A stretch of 64,000 bases of DNA from Maribacter zhoushanensis (GTDB lineage Bacteria > Bacteroidota > Bacteroidia > Flavobacteriales > Flavobacteriaceae). This document shows, piece by piece, positions 39,924 through 48,710 of the stretch. The DNA lies in assembly GCF_029350975.1 (NCBI RefSeq), contig NZ_JARKMR010000003.1, forward strand, positions 393,869 to 457,868, written 5' to 3'. The notes under the pieces were generated by a model. That model searched no databases and was not told the origin of the DNA. It worked only from the letters and a program-made list of their open reading frames with translations. How positions within the stretch are numbered: position 1 is the stretch's first letter; the number at the start of each line of letters is the position of its first letter. Position numbers and translations under genes: made by a program.

Positions 39924-42089
39924 ATGAGAAAAACACACTTAATTGCGTTGATTTTACTTTCATTCAGCGTATTTACTTGGGCACAGGAAAAACAGATACA
40001 AGTTTCTGATATTTATCAAGGAGCTTTTAGAACAGAAGGTATGGATGCTCTCAGATCCATGAAGAACGGCACTCAATATACCGTTCTAAATACCAACAGA
40101 TTCAGCCAAACCTCCACGGTTGACAAATACGATTACAAAACATTAGAAAAAGTAGGTACCGTAGTTTCATCTGCAGATTTAGCTGATATTCCTTCGTTTT
40201 CATCTTATGTCTTTAGTTCGGATGAGAAAAAGGTATTGCTTTCAACTGAAATAGAGCCAATATTTAGGAGGTCAAAACTTGGTGTTTATTATGTGTATGA
40301 CATAGCTTCTAAAAAAGTAGTTCAGGTAAGTAATGAAAAGATTCAAGAACCATTATTGTCGCCAGATGGTAGCAAAGTAGCATATGTAAAAAATAATAAT
40401 ATTTTCATTTTTAACATTGCTTCCGGAGAAACTAAACAAGTTACCGAAGACGGTGTAAAGAATAGTATTATCAATGGTGTTACTGACTGGGTGTATGAAG
40501 AAGAGTTTGCTTTTGTTCGTGCTTTTGAGTGGAACGCAGATGGTTCTAAAATTGCCTTTTTGCGTTTTGACGAAACAAATGTACCAGAGTTTTCTATGGA
40601 TGTTTACGGTACAGGACTATATCAACAACCACACGTATTTAAATATCCAAAGGCAGGTGAGAACAACTCTATAGTTACGTTACATCTTTTAGATGTTGCC
40701 AGTGGTGAAATTACTGCTGTAGATACAAATAAGGCATACTACATTCCACGCATTAAATGGATGAACCATAAAGATATGCTGAGTGTTCAGACTTTGAACA
40801 GGCACCAAGATCATTTGACCATGTATGCAGTAAATGCCAAAAACGGGAAGGTTGCTGTTTTATTGGAAGAGAAAGATGATGCCTATGTTGACATTACCGA
40901 CAACCTCACTTTTTTAGAAGACGATAGCTTTATCTGGACAAGTGAAAAAGATGGTTATAACCATATTTACCTATATGGTGAAGATGGCAGTTTAATGAAC
41001 CAGATTACAAAAGGAGACTGGGAAGTAACCAAGTACTATGGTTACGATCAAAACGAAGACAAAATATATTACCAATCTACTGAGAATGGTTCTATAAATC
41101 GTGGTGTATATAACATTAGTAGTGGTGGTGATGATAAAGAAGCTTTGGCTGCGAAAGAAGGAACGAATAATGCTAAATTTAGTACTGATTTCACTTATTT
41201 CATAAATACATTTTCAAGTGCTGAAACTCCGCCAATTTATACATTACATCAAGCAATAAATGGAAAGAAAGTAAAAGATATTAAGGATAATAATCAGCTT
41301 TTAGAAAGCTTAAAAAGCTATGCTGTAAGTTCTAAAGAATTCTCTACAATATCAATTAATGGTAATGATCTTAATATGTACATGATCAAGCCAAAAGATT
41401 TTGACCCATCAAAAAAGTATCCGTTATTTATGTATCAATATAGTGGTCCTGGATCTCAAAATGTAAGCAATAGCTGGATGGGAGCTAATGACTACTGGCA
41501 TCAAGGTTTAGTGGCAGAGGGCTATATTGTTGCATGTGTAGATGGTCGTGGAACCGGATTTAAAGGAAGAGATTTTAAGAAAGTTACTCAGAAAGAACTA
41601 GGGAAATATGAGGTGGAAGATCAAATAGCTGCTGCTAAAAAGTTGAGTGAGCTACTTTATATAGATGCAGATAGAACAGGTATTTGGGGTTGGAGCTATG
41701 GTGGCTTTATGTCTACCAATTGTATTTTAAAGGGTAATGATACTTTTGAAATGGCCATTGCGGTTGCTCCGGTAACATCATGGGCTTTTTATGATACGAT
41801 CTATACGGAACGTTATATGCAAACTCCACAAGAAAATCCAAGCGGTTATGATGACAACTCGCCATTCAATTATCCGCAATTATTAGAAGGTGATTATTTG
41901 TTGATACATGGTACGGGAGATGATAACGTACATGTGCAGAATTCAATGCGTATGATCGAAGCTTTAATACAGGCGGATAAACAATTTGATTGGGGGATCT
42001 ATCCAGATAAAAATCATGGAATTTACGGTGGAAATACAAGAATTCACCTATTCAATAAGATGACCAATTTTATAAAAGAAAAACTTTAA
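39924..42089 (+). CDS. Dipeptidyl peptidase IV (S9B prolyl dipeptidase)
   Basis: A 721-residue secreted enzyme with signal peptide (ending FTWAQ). An eight-bladed propeller (about 40-470, with the VTDWVYEEEFAF double-glutamate segment that binds the substrate N-terminus) precedes the alpha/beta hydrolase domain. The catalytic triad is visible: Ser591 in GWSYGGF, Asp666 in GTGDDNV, His698 in KNHGIYGG. It removes N-terminal X-Pro dipeptides from peptides. The adjacent POT transporter 16 bases downstream would import the released dipeptides. Two copies of GTTAAAGCGT lie upstream 31 bases apart. Confidence 0.92.
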   Translation: MRKTHLIALILLSFSVFTWAQEKQIQVSDIYQGAFRTEGMDALRSMKNGTQYTVLNTNRFSQTSTVDKYDYKTLEKVGTVVSSADLADIPSFSSYVFSSDEKKVLLSTEIEPIFRRSKLGVYYVYDIASKKVVQVSNEKIQEPLLSPDGSKVAYVKNNNIFIFNIASGETKQVTEDGVKNSIINGVTDWVYEEEFAFVRAFEWNADGSKIAFLRFDETNVPEFSMDVYGTGLYQQPHVFKYPKAGENNSIVTLHLLDVASGEITAVDTNKAYYIPRIKWMNHKDMLSVQTLNRHQDHLTMYAVNAKNGKVAVLLEEKDDAYVDITDNLTFLEDDSFIWTSEKDGYNHIYLYGEDGSLMNQITKGDWEVTKYYGYDQNEDKIYYQSTENGSINRGVYNISSGGDDKEALAAKEGTNNAKFSTDFTYFINTFSSAETPPIYTLHQAINGKKVKDIKDNNQLLESLKSYAVSSKEFSTISINGNDLNMYMIKPKDFDPSKKYPLFMYQYSGPGSQNVSNSWMGANDYWHQGLVAEGYIVACVDGRGTGFKGRDFKKVTQKELGKYEVEDQIAAAKKLSELLYIDADRTGIWGWSYGGFMSTNCILKGNDTFEMAIAVAPVTSWAFYDTIYTERYMQTPQENPSGYDDNSPFNYPQLLEGDYLLIHGTGDDNVHVQNSMRMIEALIQADKQFDWGIYPDKNHGIYGGNTRIHLFNKMTNFIKEKL

Positions 42090-42105
42090 TCAAACTAACA
42101 ACAAT

Positions 42106-43638
42106 ATGACTGAAAGTACTGAATTTTCAGACCAAAAACAGATTTTTGGACACCCGCAGGGTTTATTCTATTTATTCTTTGCAGAGCTATGGGAGCGTTT
42201 TAGCTTTTATGGTATGCGTGCACTGCTAACGCTTTATATGATTGATGTAATCTTCAAGGCATTAGCTGAAAGGGATTACGCAACAGCAGCTGTATACTCA
42301 TCTTACGGATCTTTAGTTTATGCATCGACCGTTATCGGCGGTAAGTTGTCCGATAAGATTTTAGGGATGCGTAATTCCATCTTTTTAGGTGGTATTTTAA
42401 TGTCCATTGGTCACTTCGTTTTGGCAATAGAAGACAATATGGCCTTCTTTCTCGCATTATCGTTGATCATTGTAGGTAACGGTTTTTTTAAGCCGAATAT
42501 TTCCACTTTCGTAGGTACATTGTATGAGAAAGGTGACCCTAAAAAAGATTCTGGATTTACCATTTTCTACATGGGTATTAATATTGGAGGTTGGGTAGCT
42601 CCGTTATTATGCGGGTGGCTAGCGGTAACCTATGGATGGCACTATGGTTTTGGTTTGGCTGGTATTGGTATGTTGACCGGTTTGATTGTGTTCTGGAGAG
42701 GTATTCAAAACAATGTTTTTGGAGATAGAGGTTTACCGCCTAACGAGCATGTGTTAGAGAAAAAAGTGCTTGGTGTAAAGCAAGGTATTTTAGTTCCTGT
42801 TCTAGCTGTATTGGCTGCGCCTTTGATTGCTCTTCTTTTATCATCTTATAAAGCGGTTGCTACAGATGGTATGTTTGCTGATCAGAATATCGTCAATATA
42901 ATATTTACTGGTATTGGTATTGCAGTTCTTGCATACTTGGCCTATGAAATGTTCAAGGCAAATGTAAAAGAGAGAAAAGAGCTTTTTGTTGCAGTGTTAC
43001 TTACATTTTTTATGACTATTTTCTGGGGTTTCCATGAATTGTCCGGTAGTGTAATTACGTTGTTCGCGGCTAGAAATATTGATTTGGATGGTATTATGTC
43101 TGCGGCACAAACCAATTCATTGAATTCTATGTTCATCATAATACTGGCAATTCCTATTTCTATGATGTGGACATGGTTAAGCAAGAAAAACTGGAACCCT
43201 AGAACTCCGTATAAATTTGGATTAGGATTACTTTTTGCAGGTATCAGTTTTTATGTTTTAGCATTAAGTGGTGGTAGCGCCAATGAAAGTGGATTTGTTC
43301 CATTCACATATCTTTTATTAATGTATTTCTTATTGTCAGTGGGAGAGTTGTTTATGTCACCTGTAGGGCTGTCCAAAATGACCGATTTAGCACCAATGAG
43401 ATTAATTGCCTTTATAATGGGTGTTTGGTTTTTATCATCGGCATTTGCATTTCAGATAGTAGGCTTTATCGGTAAACAGTTGGCGATAGAAAGTACGGAT
43501 GGCGATGTAAGTGGTTTTGCTACTTTGACCGTATATACAGACGGTTTTATGTTGATTGCAAAATATGCCTTAGGTGCAGGTGCTATTGTTCTTTTAGCAT
43601 CACCGATTATTAAAAAGTTGATGGGTAAAGTGCATTAG
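42106..43638 (+). CDS. Proton-dependent oligopeptide transporter (POT/PTR family)
   Basis: A 510-residue inner-membrane transporter with about 12-14 helices. The N-terminal motif ELWERFSFYGMRALLTLYM is the ExxERFxYY POT signature, and the second signature is FTIFYMGINIGGWVAPLLCGWL, close to the PTR2 pattern. It imports di- and tripeptides with protons. Its immediate upstream partner is the X-Pro dipeptidase, giving a peptide-scavenging operon. The terminator sits inside the convergent comEC gene. Confidence 0.9.
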   Translation: MTESTEFSDQKQIFGHPQGLFYLFFAELWERFSFYGMRALLTLYMIDVIFKALAERDYATAAVYSSYGSLVYASTVIGGKLSDKILGMRNSIFLGGILMSIGHFVLAIEDNMAFFLALSLIIVGNGFFKPNISTFVGTLYEKGDPKKDSGFTIFYMGINIGGWVAPLLCGWLAVTYGWHYGFGLAGIGMLTGLIVFWRGIQNNVFGDRGLPPNEHVLEKKVLGVKQGILVPVLAVLAAPLIALLLSSYKAVATDGMFADQNIVNIIFTGIGIAVLAYLAYEMFKANVKERKELFVAVLLTFFMTIFWGFHELSGSVITLFAARNIDLDGIMSAAQTNSLNSMFIIILAIPISMMWTWLSKKNWNPRTPYKFGLGLLFAGISFYVLALSGGSANESGFVPFTYLLLMYFLLSVGELFMSPVGLSKMTDLAPMRLIAFIMGVWFLSSAFAFQIVGFIGKQLAIESTDGDVSGFATLTVYTDGFMLIAKYALGAGAIVLLASPIIKKLMGKVH

Positions 43639-43645
43639 TCACTGA

Positions 43646-45658
43646 TTACTCAAAATAATAAGCTCCCTTTTCACCAGTATAGTGAAAAGGGATTTTATTT
43701 TTTATACAAGTAGTTTTCCAACGGTCAATATAACTTTTGTAGTTGCTGCCATCGGCAATTATTTCATTGGGTTGAATACTATCGATAAGCCTATCTAAAT
43801 TAATTTTTGGTGATTGTGTCAATAAGATTTTATGATATGTTGACTTTGGATATATTACCGTGCTATCAATAATTAGTAACGATTCATTTTTAAAAGAATA
43901 ACTGTTTTTTAAAGAATCATAACGAACAGAATCTATGCGTTCAGCAGTTCTATAATCTGAAATTAGATAATCGGGTCTGTTCTTGGAATTTGATAAGATG
44001 GATAATTGATGCCCGTTTCTATTCAAAATCAGAGTTTGTTTAGTTTGATGCAGTACCAAGGCTTCTGATATGTTTTTAGTCTGTTGCTCTTGATATATAG
44101 TATATCCTTGAAAACTAAGAATACTGATTGAAAAGAACATTATACGTTTATAATTGAACCTGGTATATAGTTCAATACCCATGACAAGCACTGTAAACGA
44201 AAGTAATAGCTGAATAAAATCAAAAGATATAGAACTGAAAATAAAACTTTCTTGATGAGCCACCCAAGCTATAATGTTGTTCATGAGCCCAATTATTTTA
44301 TTATATAGCCAGACAAGTTGAGTGGGGAGCCAGTTTAATATTGAAAGGAGAATAACAAAAATACCCATAGCTAAAATTACACCTAAGGCGGGTACAATGA
44401 CTAAATTGGATATAAAGAAAAGTCCTGGAAACTGATGAAAATAGAACAAGCTAATGGGTAAAACTCCTAATTGTGCCGCTATACTAACACAAAGCAATTG
44501 CCAAAAATAGCGTACTATCTTGTGCTTTGGAAACCATAGGTCTCTAAGAATTGGAAAAATCCAGAGAATGGAGAAAACAGCCGCATAACTCATTTGAAAT
44601 CCCACTTGAAATAACAAATTAGGATCAATGAACAATAAGATAAATAGAATAGAAAGAGCTAAGATGTTGAATGTATTGTGAGGTCTATTTAAATACAGTG
44701 CGTAAGCCACGAAAGTGAACATGGTGGTTGCGCGAATTATGCTGGCAGATAAACCGGCAATGAAGGCGAAAATCCATAAAAAGAGTACGGATAGAATAAG
44801 AATTATGGTACTACCCTTAGGGATATTTTTCAGCGGACTCAGTAAAAATTGAATGACTAAGAGTAAAATACCTATATGTAGACCAGATACTGCGAGAATA
44901 TGTACAGCGCCGGCTTTCTGATAATTTGTGTATGTTTCTTCAGAAATATCAGAGCGTTCACCTAGCAATAAAGCTTGTATCACTCCCAATTCATCAGGTC
45001 CAAAATTCTCTTGCTTCAATTTTGAGATAATATGGTTACGGGTTTTAGCGGCAAAGCCTCTCAAGCTGGTATTTGAATTTTCAATTTGTATGAACTGCTT
45101 TGTGGTAATCCTCATTTGGTGATATATGCCCAAATTTGCCAAATACTTTTTATAGTTAAATTGATGAGGGTTTAAAGGTTCGCTTACAGGTAAAACTTGT
45201 GAATAAGTTATAAGCTCATCATCAATAGCTAAGCGAAGTTTAGATGTGTCTTTGGGGATTGTAAGGAGTATTGTTCCGTTAACCGTATTGTCATTTACGC
45301 TTTTTACCGAAGCATAATAACGTGTTGTGTACGGGTTAGGCTTTAAAACCTCCTTAATTTTAAGTATCCATTGTTCGTTTTGGGTAGTAGTAAAGTTGCT
45401 GTAGTGGTTACTGGAATTGATTGGTTGTGCAGCGGTGTAGCTATAGGTGCCTAATGACACGAAGGTCAGTGCAGCTATAATGCCAAATAAAACAGATTTT
45501 GTGTTTTTTTCAAATATAAAAATGGCAGCAAGTAGTAGAAATAGAAAAACAGTAAATAGGAGTAGGTATTGAAGATTAAATGGAAAAAAGTAACCTATTA
45601 AGATTCCAATGATGAGTAAAAGCGTTAATCTGATAGGAATAAACGCTAAGAGCTTCAT
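43646..45658 (-). CDS. comEC: ComEC/Rec2 family DNA-uptake channel protein
   Basis: A 670-residue membrane protein. An N-terminal DUF4131-type region with helices (1-100) and a soluble OB-like stretch (100-210) precedes the competence domain (about 220-490: ALLLGERSDISEETYTNYQKAGAVHILAVSGLHIGILLL), with eight to ten helices. The C-terminal 150 residues are in the position of the metallo-beta-lactamase-like domain but lack the HxHxDH zinc motif. ComEC forms the inner-membrane channel for single-stranded DNA in natural transformation. The last codons contain the terminator stem of the convergent peptide transporter. The gene starts one base after the nlpC/p60 gene stop. Confidence 0.85.
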   Translation of the reverse strand: MKLLAFIPIRLTLLLIIGILIGYFFPFNLQYLLLFTVFLFLLLAAIFIFEKNTKSVLFGIIAALTFVSLGTYSYTAAQPINSSNHYSNFTTTQNEQWILKIKEVLKPNPYTTRYYASVKSVNDNTVNGTILLTIPKDTSKLRLAIDDELITYSQVLPVSEPLNPHQFNYKKYLANLGIYHQMRITTKQFIQIENSNTSLRGFAAKTRNHIISKLKQENFGPDELGVIQALLLGERSDISEETYTNYQKAGAVHILAVSGLHIGILLLVIQFLLSPLKNIPKGSTIILILSVLFLWIFAFIAGLSASIIRATTMFTFVAYALYLNRPHNTFNILALSILFILLFIDPNLLFQVGFQMSYAAVFSILWIFPILRDLWFPKHKIVRYFWQLLCVSIAAQLGVLPISLFYFHQFPGLFFISNLVIVPALGVILAMGIFVILLSILNWLPTQLVWLYNKIIGLMNNIIAWVAHQESFIFSSISFDFIQLLLSFTVLVMGIELYTRFNYKRIMFFSISILSFQGYTIYQEQQTKNISEALVLHQTKQTLILNRNGHQLSILSNSKNRPDYLISDYRTAERIDSVRYDSLKNSYSFKNESLLIIDSTVIYPKSTYHKILLTQSPKINLDRLIDSIQPNEIIADGSNYKSYIDRWKTTCIKNKIPFHYTGEKGAYYFE
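43664..43699 (+). terminator. Terminator of the peptide transporter, embedded in comEC codons
   Basis: An 11-bp perfect stem, TCCCTTTTCAC (43664-43674) with GTGAAAAGGGA (43682-43692), and a 7-base loop, followed by TTTTATTTTTT. It lies wholly within the 3' coding part of comEC (which ends at 43646 on the opposite strand), so the sequence serves as both codons and terminator. Confidence 0.8.
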
Positions 45659-45659
45659 C

Positions 45660-46223
45660 TTATAATATTCTTGTAGCTTTTACGAATGCTTGGTTCCAGA
45701 ATCCATCTCTTAAGGATGAAACGGTAACACCACGTGATGATGATGCGTGAATAAACGTAATCTCGTTATTATCTGTACCAACCACCATACCAACATGATT
45801 AATACGTTTAGAACCTCTAGAGGTCTTAAAAAATAGCAAGTCGCCCTTTTCTACATTTTTAACGGCTATTCTACGGCCTTCTTCTGCCATATTGTAAGAA
45901 ACTCTTGGAATTTGTACGTCGTGTTCACCAAAAGAAACATATAGTAATCCAGAGCAATCCATTCCTTTTTTCGTGGTGCCGCCAAACTTGTATCGTGTAC
46001 CGGAAAATGAAAGTGCGGTATTGATAATTTCATCTGCCTTTGTGTTGGTATTAGAAGTTATTGTTCTGCGCTCTTCTGTTCTCGTAGGTGTAGTTACATT
46101 TCCTGTTCTAGCATTGTTTGCGGCTGCAACAGAAATTTTACGCTCTTTGTCAGATGTGGTTGTCTTTTTAGCTCCGCAACTGGTTAAAAAACAAATAACA
46201 AGAAAGAATGGTAGTATGCGCAT
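45660..46223 (-). CDS. NlpC/P60 (C40) peptidase lipoprotein
   Basis: 187 residues from the ATG at 46223, preferred over 46259 because it starts a lipoprotein signal (MRILPFFLVICFLTSC). The NlpC/P60 domain (about 70-187) shows KKGMDCSGLLYVSF (catalytic cysteine), RGSKRINHVGMVVG (catalytic histidine) and TFIHASSSRGV (third residue). It cleaves peptide bonds in cell-wall stem peptides, so it belongs to wall turnover in the periplasm. It is in the surE-lpxB-comEC operon. Confidence 0.88.
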   Translation of the reverse strand: MRILPFFLVICFLTSCGAKKTTTSDKERKISVAAANNARTGNVTTPTRTEERRTITSNTNTKADEIINTALSFSGTRYKFGGTTKKGMDCSGLLYVSFGEHDVQIPRVSYNMAEEGRRIAVKNVEKGDLLFFKTSRGSKRINHVGMVVGTDNNEITFIHASSSRGVTVSSLRDGFWNQAFVKATRIL

Positions 46224-46291
46224 AAAATAGAATGTACCGTGTAGTACGTGTAACTCCAAAATTATAGAATTATTTTTTAAAATGGATAAAC

Positions 46292-47413
46292 CTATGAAAT
46301 TTTGGCATTTGCAATGATTAATGAAGCAGCTTGGGCACTAGCGCCAGATCCGCCTAGCTTTGCAATGAGTTCATCATAAGATGCTAATTGTTTTGTTCTA
46401 GCTTCTCCATCTAAAATTAAGTTTAATTCTTTTTTTAGATTCTGTTTAGTAAAATCATCTTGAATTAATTCTTTTACAACCTCTTTTTGCATTATCAAGT
46501 TGACCAAAGAAATGTATTCTAAGGTGATGATACGCTTGGCAATTTGGTACGAAATCCAATTTGCTTTATAACAAACTACTTGCGGTACTTTAAATAATGC
46601 GGTTTCTAAAGTAGCTGTACCACTGGTAACTAAGGCAGCAGTAGATATGGATAGCAAGTCGTAAGTTTTATTTTGAATGAATTTTACATTCGCATTGGTA
46701 AGGAATTCAGCGTAAAATTCTTTGTCTAAACTTGGTGCGCCTGCAATGACAAATTCATAGTTAGAAAAGTCATTGGTCAATGATAACATAAGAGACAACA
46801 TTTTTTGAACCTCTTGTTTACGACTACCTGGTAATAAAGCTATAATTGGTTTGTTAGGGTCTATGCCGTTATTGGACCTGAATAAGCTCTCGTTTAATTC
46901 TGGTCTGTTGGCAATGGCATCTAATAAAGGGTGTCCTACAAAGTTGACTGGGTAATTGTGTTTCTTTTCGTAAAATTCTTTCTCAAAAGGCAGTATCACA
47001 TACATGTGATCAACGGTCGCTTTTATCTTTTCGATTCTACCTTCTCTAGATGCCCAGATTTGAGGAGAAATGTAGTAATTGGTCAAAAAGTTGTTTTCTT
47101 TTGCCCACTTGGCAATTCGCAAATTAAAGCCAGAATAGTCAATGAAAATAATAGCATCGGGGTTGAACGCTGCAATATCTTGCTTACAATATTTTATGTT
47201 TTTGAAAATGGCATTCAGGTTTAGAATCACTTCAATGAACCCCATGAACGCTAATTCTTTGTAATGTTTGGCCAAAGTTCCGCCGGCCTGTTGCATTAAG
47301 TCACCGCCCCAACATCTAATTTGGGAATCTTGATCTTGCTGTATTAAGGCTTTGATTAAGTTAGAGCCATGAAGATCGCCAGAGGCTTCACCTGCAATGA
47401 TATAGTACTTCAT
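46292..47413 (-). CDS. lpxB: Lipid-A-disaccharide synthase
   Basis: A 373-residue GT19 enzyme: YIIAGEASGDLHGSNLIKAL at the N-terminus, YISPQIWASREGRIEKIK, the substrate-binding LLPGSRKQEV, and TSGTATLETALFKVPQVVCYKAN near the C-terminus, all standard LpxB signatures. It joins UDP-diacylglucosamine and lipid X to form the lipid A disaccharide at the inner membrane. It is downstream of surE and a small membrane protein in the same operon, a common arrangement in Bacteroidota. Confidence 0.93.
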   Translation of the reverse strand: MKYYIIAGEASGDLHGSNLIKALIQQDQDSQIRCWGGDLMQQAGGTLAKHYKELAFMGFIEVILNLNAIFKNIKYCKQDIAAFNPDAIIFIDYSGFNLRIAKWAKENNFLTNYYISPQIWASREGRIEKIKATVDHMYVILPFEKEFYEKKHNYPVNFVGHPLLDAIANRPELNESLFRSNNGIDPNKPIIALLPGSRKQEVQKMLSLMLSLTNDFSNYEFVIAGAPSLDKEFYAEFLTNANVKFIQNKTYDLLSISTAALVTSGTATLETALFKVPQVVCYKANWISYQIAKRIITLEYISLVNLIMQKEVVKELIQDDFTKQNLKKELNLILDGEARTKQLASYDELIAKLGGSGASAQAASLIIANAKIS

Positions 47414-47414
47414 T

Positions 47415-47699
47415 TTAAAAAACTTTGTAATACAGAATTACGAATGCGGTTATAATAGTTGCAATTAGAACTCCTTTTGCTCTATTGTCCCTTTTTATTC
47501 TTAGAAAACCAAAGAACGCAACTAAGTTAAGTATGGCACCTAATGCCAATAGACTACCAACATGTTCTTGTCTTACGGCGGCCTCAAAAGTTTCTACAAT
47601 ACTCAAATCTGAGAATATTAAAATGTACAATAAAGTACCAATTGCATTAGCTATAATGCCTACTATAAAACCTATTAGAACTTCTTTTTTGGTATTCAT
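47415..47699 (-). CDS. Small three-helix membrane protein
   Basis: A 94-residue protein with three hydrophobic segments (about 8-28, 48-66 and 77-93) and short charged loops. No family recognised with confidence. It starts 43 bases after the surE stop and ends one base before the lpxB start, which supports expression in this operon. Its role is unknown; position suggests a link to envelope biogenesis. Confidence 0.7.
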   Translation of the reverse strand: MNTKKEVLIGFIVGIIANAIGTLLYILIFSDLSIVETFEAAVRQEHVGSLLALGAILNLVAFFGFLRIKRDNRAKGVLIATIITAFVILYYKVF

Positions 47700-47742
47700 C
47701 TGAAAATAATTGTACTATATAATTTAATCTAAGTTTTGGAAA

Positions 47743-48519
47743 TTATTTAAAATCCCAGGTGTTCAATTCTTGTATAACGTGGTGGGCAGTTAAATCGAAT
47801 TGGGTAGGGACAACTGAAATATAACCGTTGGCTAGTGCCCATTCGTCAGTATCTTCGCCTTTATCCAATAATTCGAACTCACCTGTTAACCAATAATAAT
47901 CTTTACCCATTGGGTTGGTACGCTTGTCAAATTTCTCTTTCCAATTAGCTTTTGCCTGTCTACAAATTTTAATGCCTTTTAGCTCGTTTTTTGTGAGCTT
48001 GGGTATGTTGACATTTAAGACGGTGCCTTTCGGTATTCCGTTTTCTAAAGCTTGGGTGACTATGTCGTGAATAAAATCTTGAGCTTGAGAAAAATCAGCA
48101 TTCCAGCTATAATCGCATAAAGAAAAACCTATGGCAGGTATTCCTTCTATACCAGCTTCAACAGCCGCGCTCATTGTACCAGAGTAAATTACGTTGATAG
48201 ATGAGTTAGAGCCATGGTTGATACCGCTTACACAGATATCAGGTCTTTTGGGTAGTATTTCTTGAAGCGCTAATTTTACACAGTCAGCAGGGGTGCCGCT
48301 ACAACTGTATTCGTCAATACCGTCTTGGTCAAGATCAATTTTCATTTTTTTTGAAAAAAGAGCGGTATCCAACGTTATGGCATGACCCATACCAGATTGC
48401 GGACTATCTGGCGCAACCACCACTACATCGCCTATTTTCTTCATTACGGAGATAAGCATACGCAATCCTGGTGCGGTAATTCCGTCATCATTTGTAACTA
48501 AAATCAAAGGTTTTTTCAT
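47743..48519 (-). CDS. surE: 5'/3'-nucleotidase SurE
   Basis: A 258-residue SurE: ILVTNDDGITAPGL at the N-terminus holds the metal-binding DD, VVVAPDSPQSGMGHAIT the phosphate site, YSCSGTPADCVKLAL and VSGINHGSNSS the remaining conserved segments. It dephosphorylates nucleoside monophosphates in the cytosol as a stress-survival phosphatase. It is the first gene of the surE-lpxB-nlpC/p60-comEC operon and divergent from the Tsp-like protease. Confidence 0.92.
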   Translation of the reverse strand: MKKPLILVTNDDGITAPGLRMLISVMKKIGDVVVVAPDSPQSGMGHAITLDTALFSKKMKIDLDQDGIDEYSCSGTPADCVKLALQEILPKRPDICVSGINHGSNSSINVIYSGTMSAAVEAGIEGIPAIGFSLCDYSWNADFSQAQDFIHDIVTQALENGIPKGTVLNVNIPKLTKNELKGIKICRQAKANWKEKFDKRTNPMGKDYYWLTGEFELLDKGEDTDEWALANGYISVVPTQFDLTAHHVIQELNTWDFK

Positions 48520-48710
48520 AGCGCATACTTTCTGTAGTAAAAATACGTTTTTAAATATGATATGTTCGAAATGCCGTTTAACAAAAAATTAGTTCTCAAC
48601 TGATTTAAATGGCATGGTTTTTTCTTTACCTTAGAGGTTTAGGTAGCATTTACAGTTGCTTACAAACCTCAAATTCGAAGATATTGAAAAGGAAAGTAAA
48701 AGATAATTTT

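Noticed and set aside
46224-46259. Longer NlpC/P60 start at 46259
   Set aside because: The lipoprotein signal begins at the ATG at 46223; upstream residues would break it.
48609-48710. N-terminal extension of the Tsp-like protease from ATG 48609
   Set aside because: It would place about 34 residues before a complete lipoprotein signal peptide; the internal ATG at 48711 fits much better.
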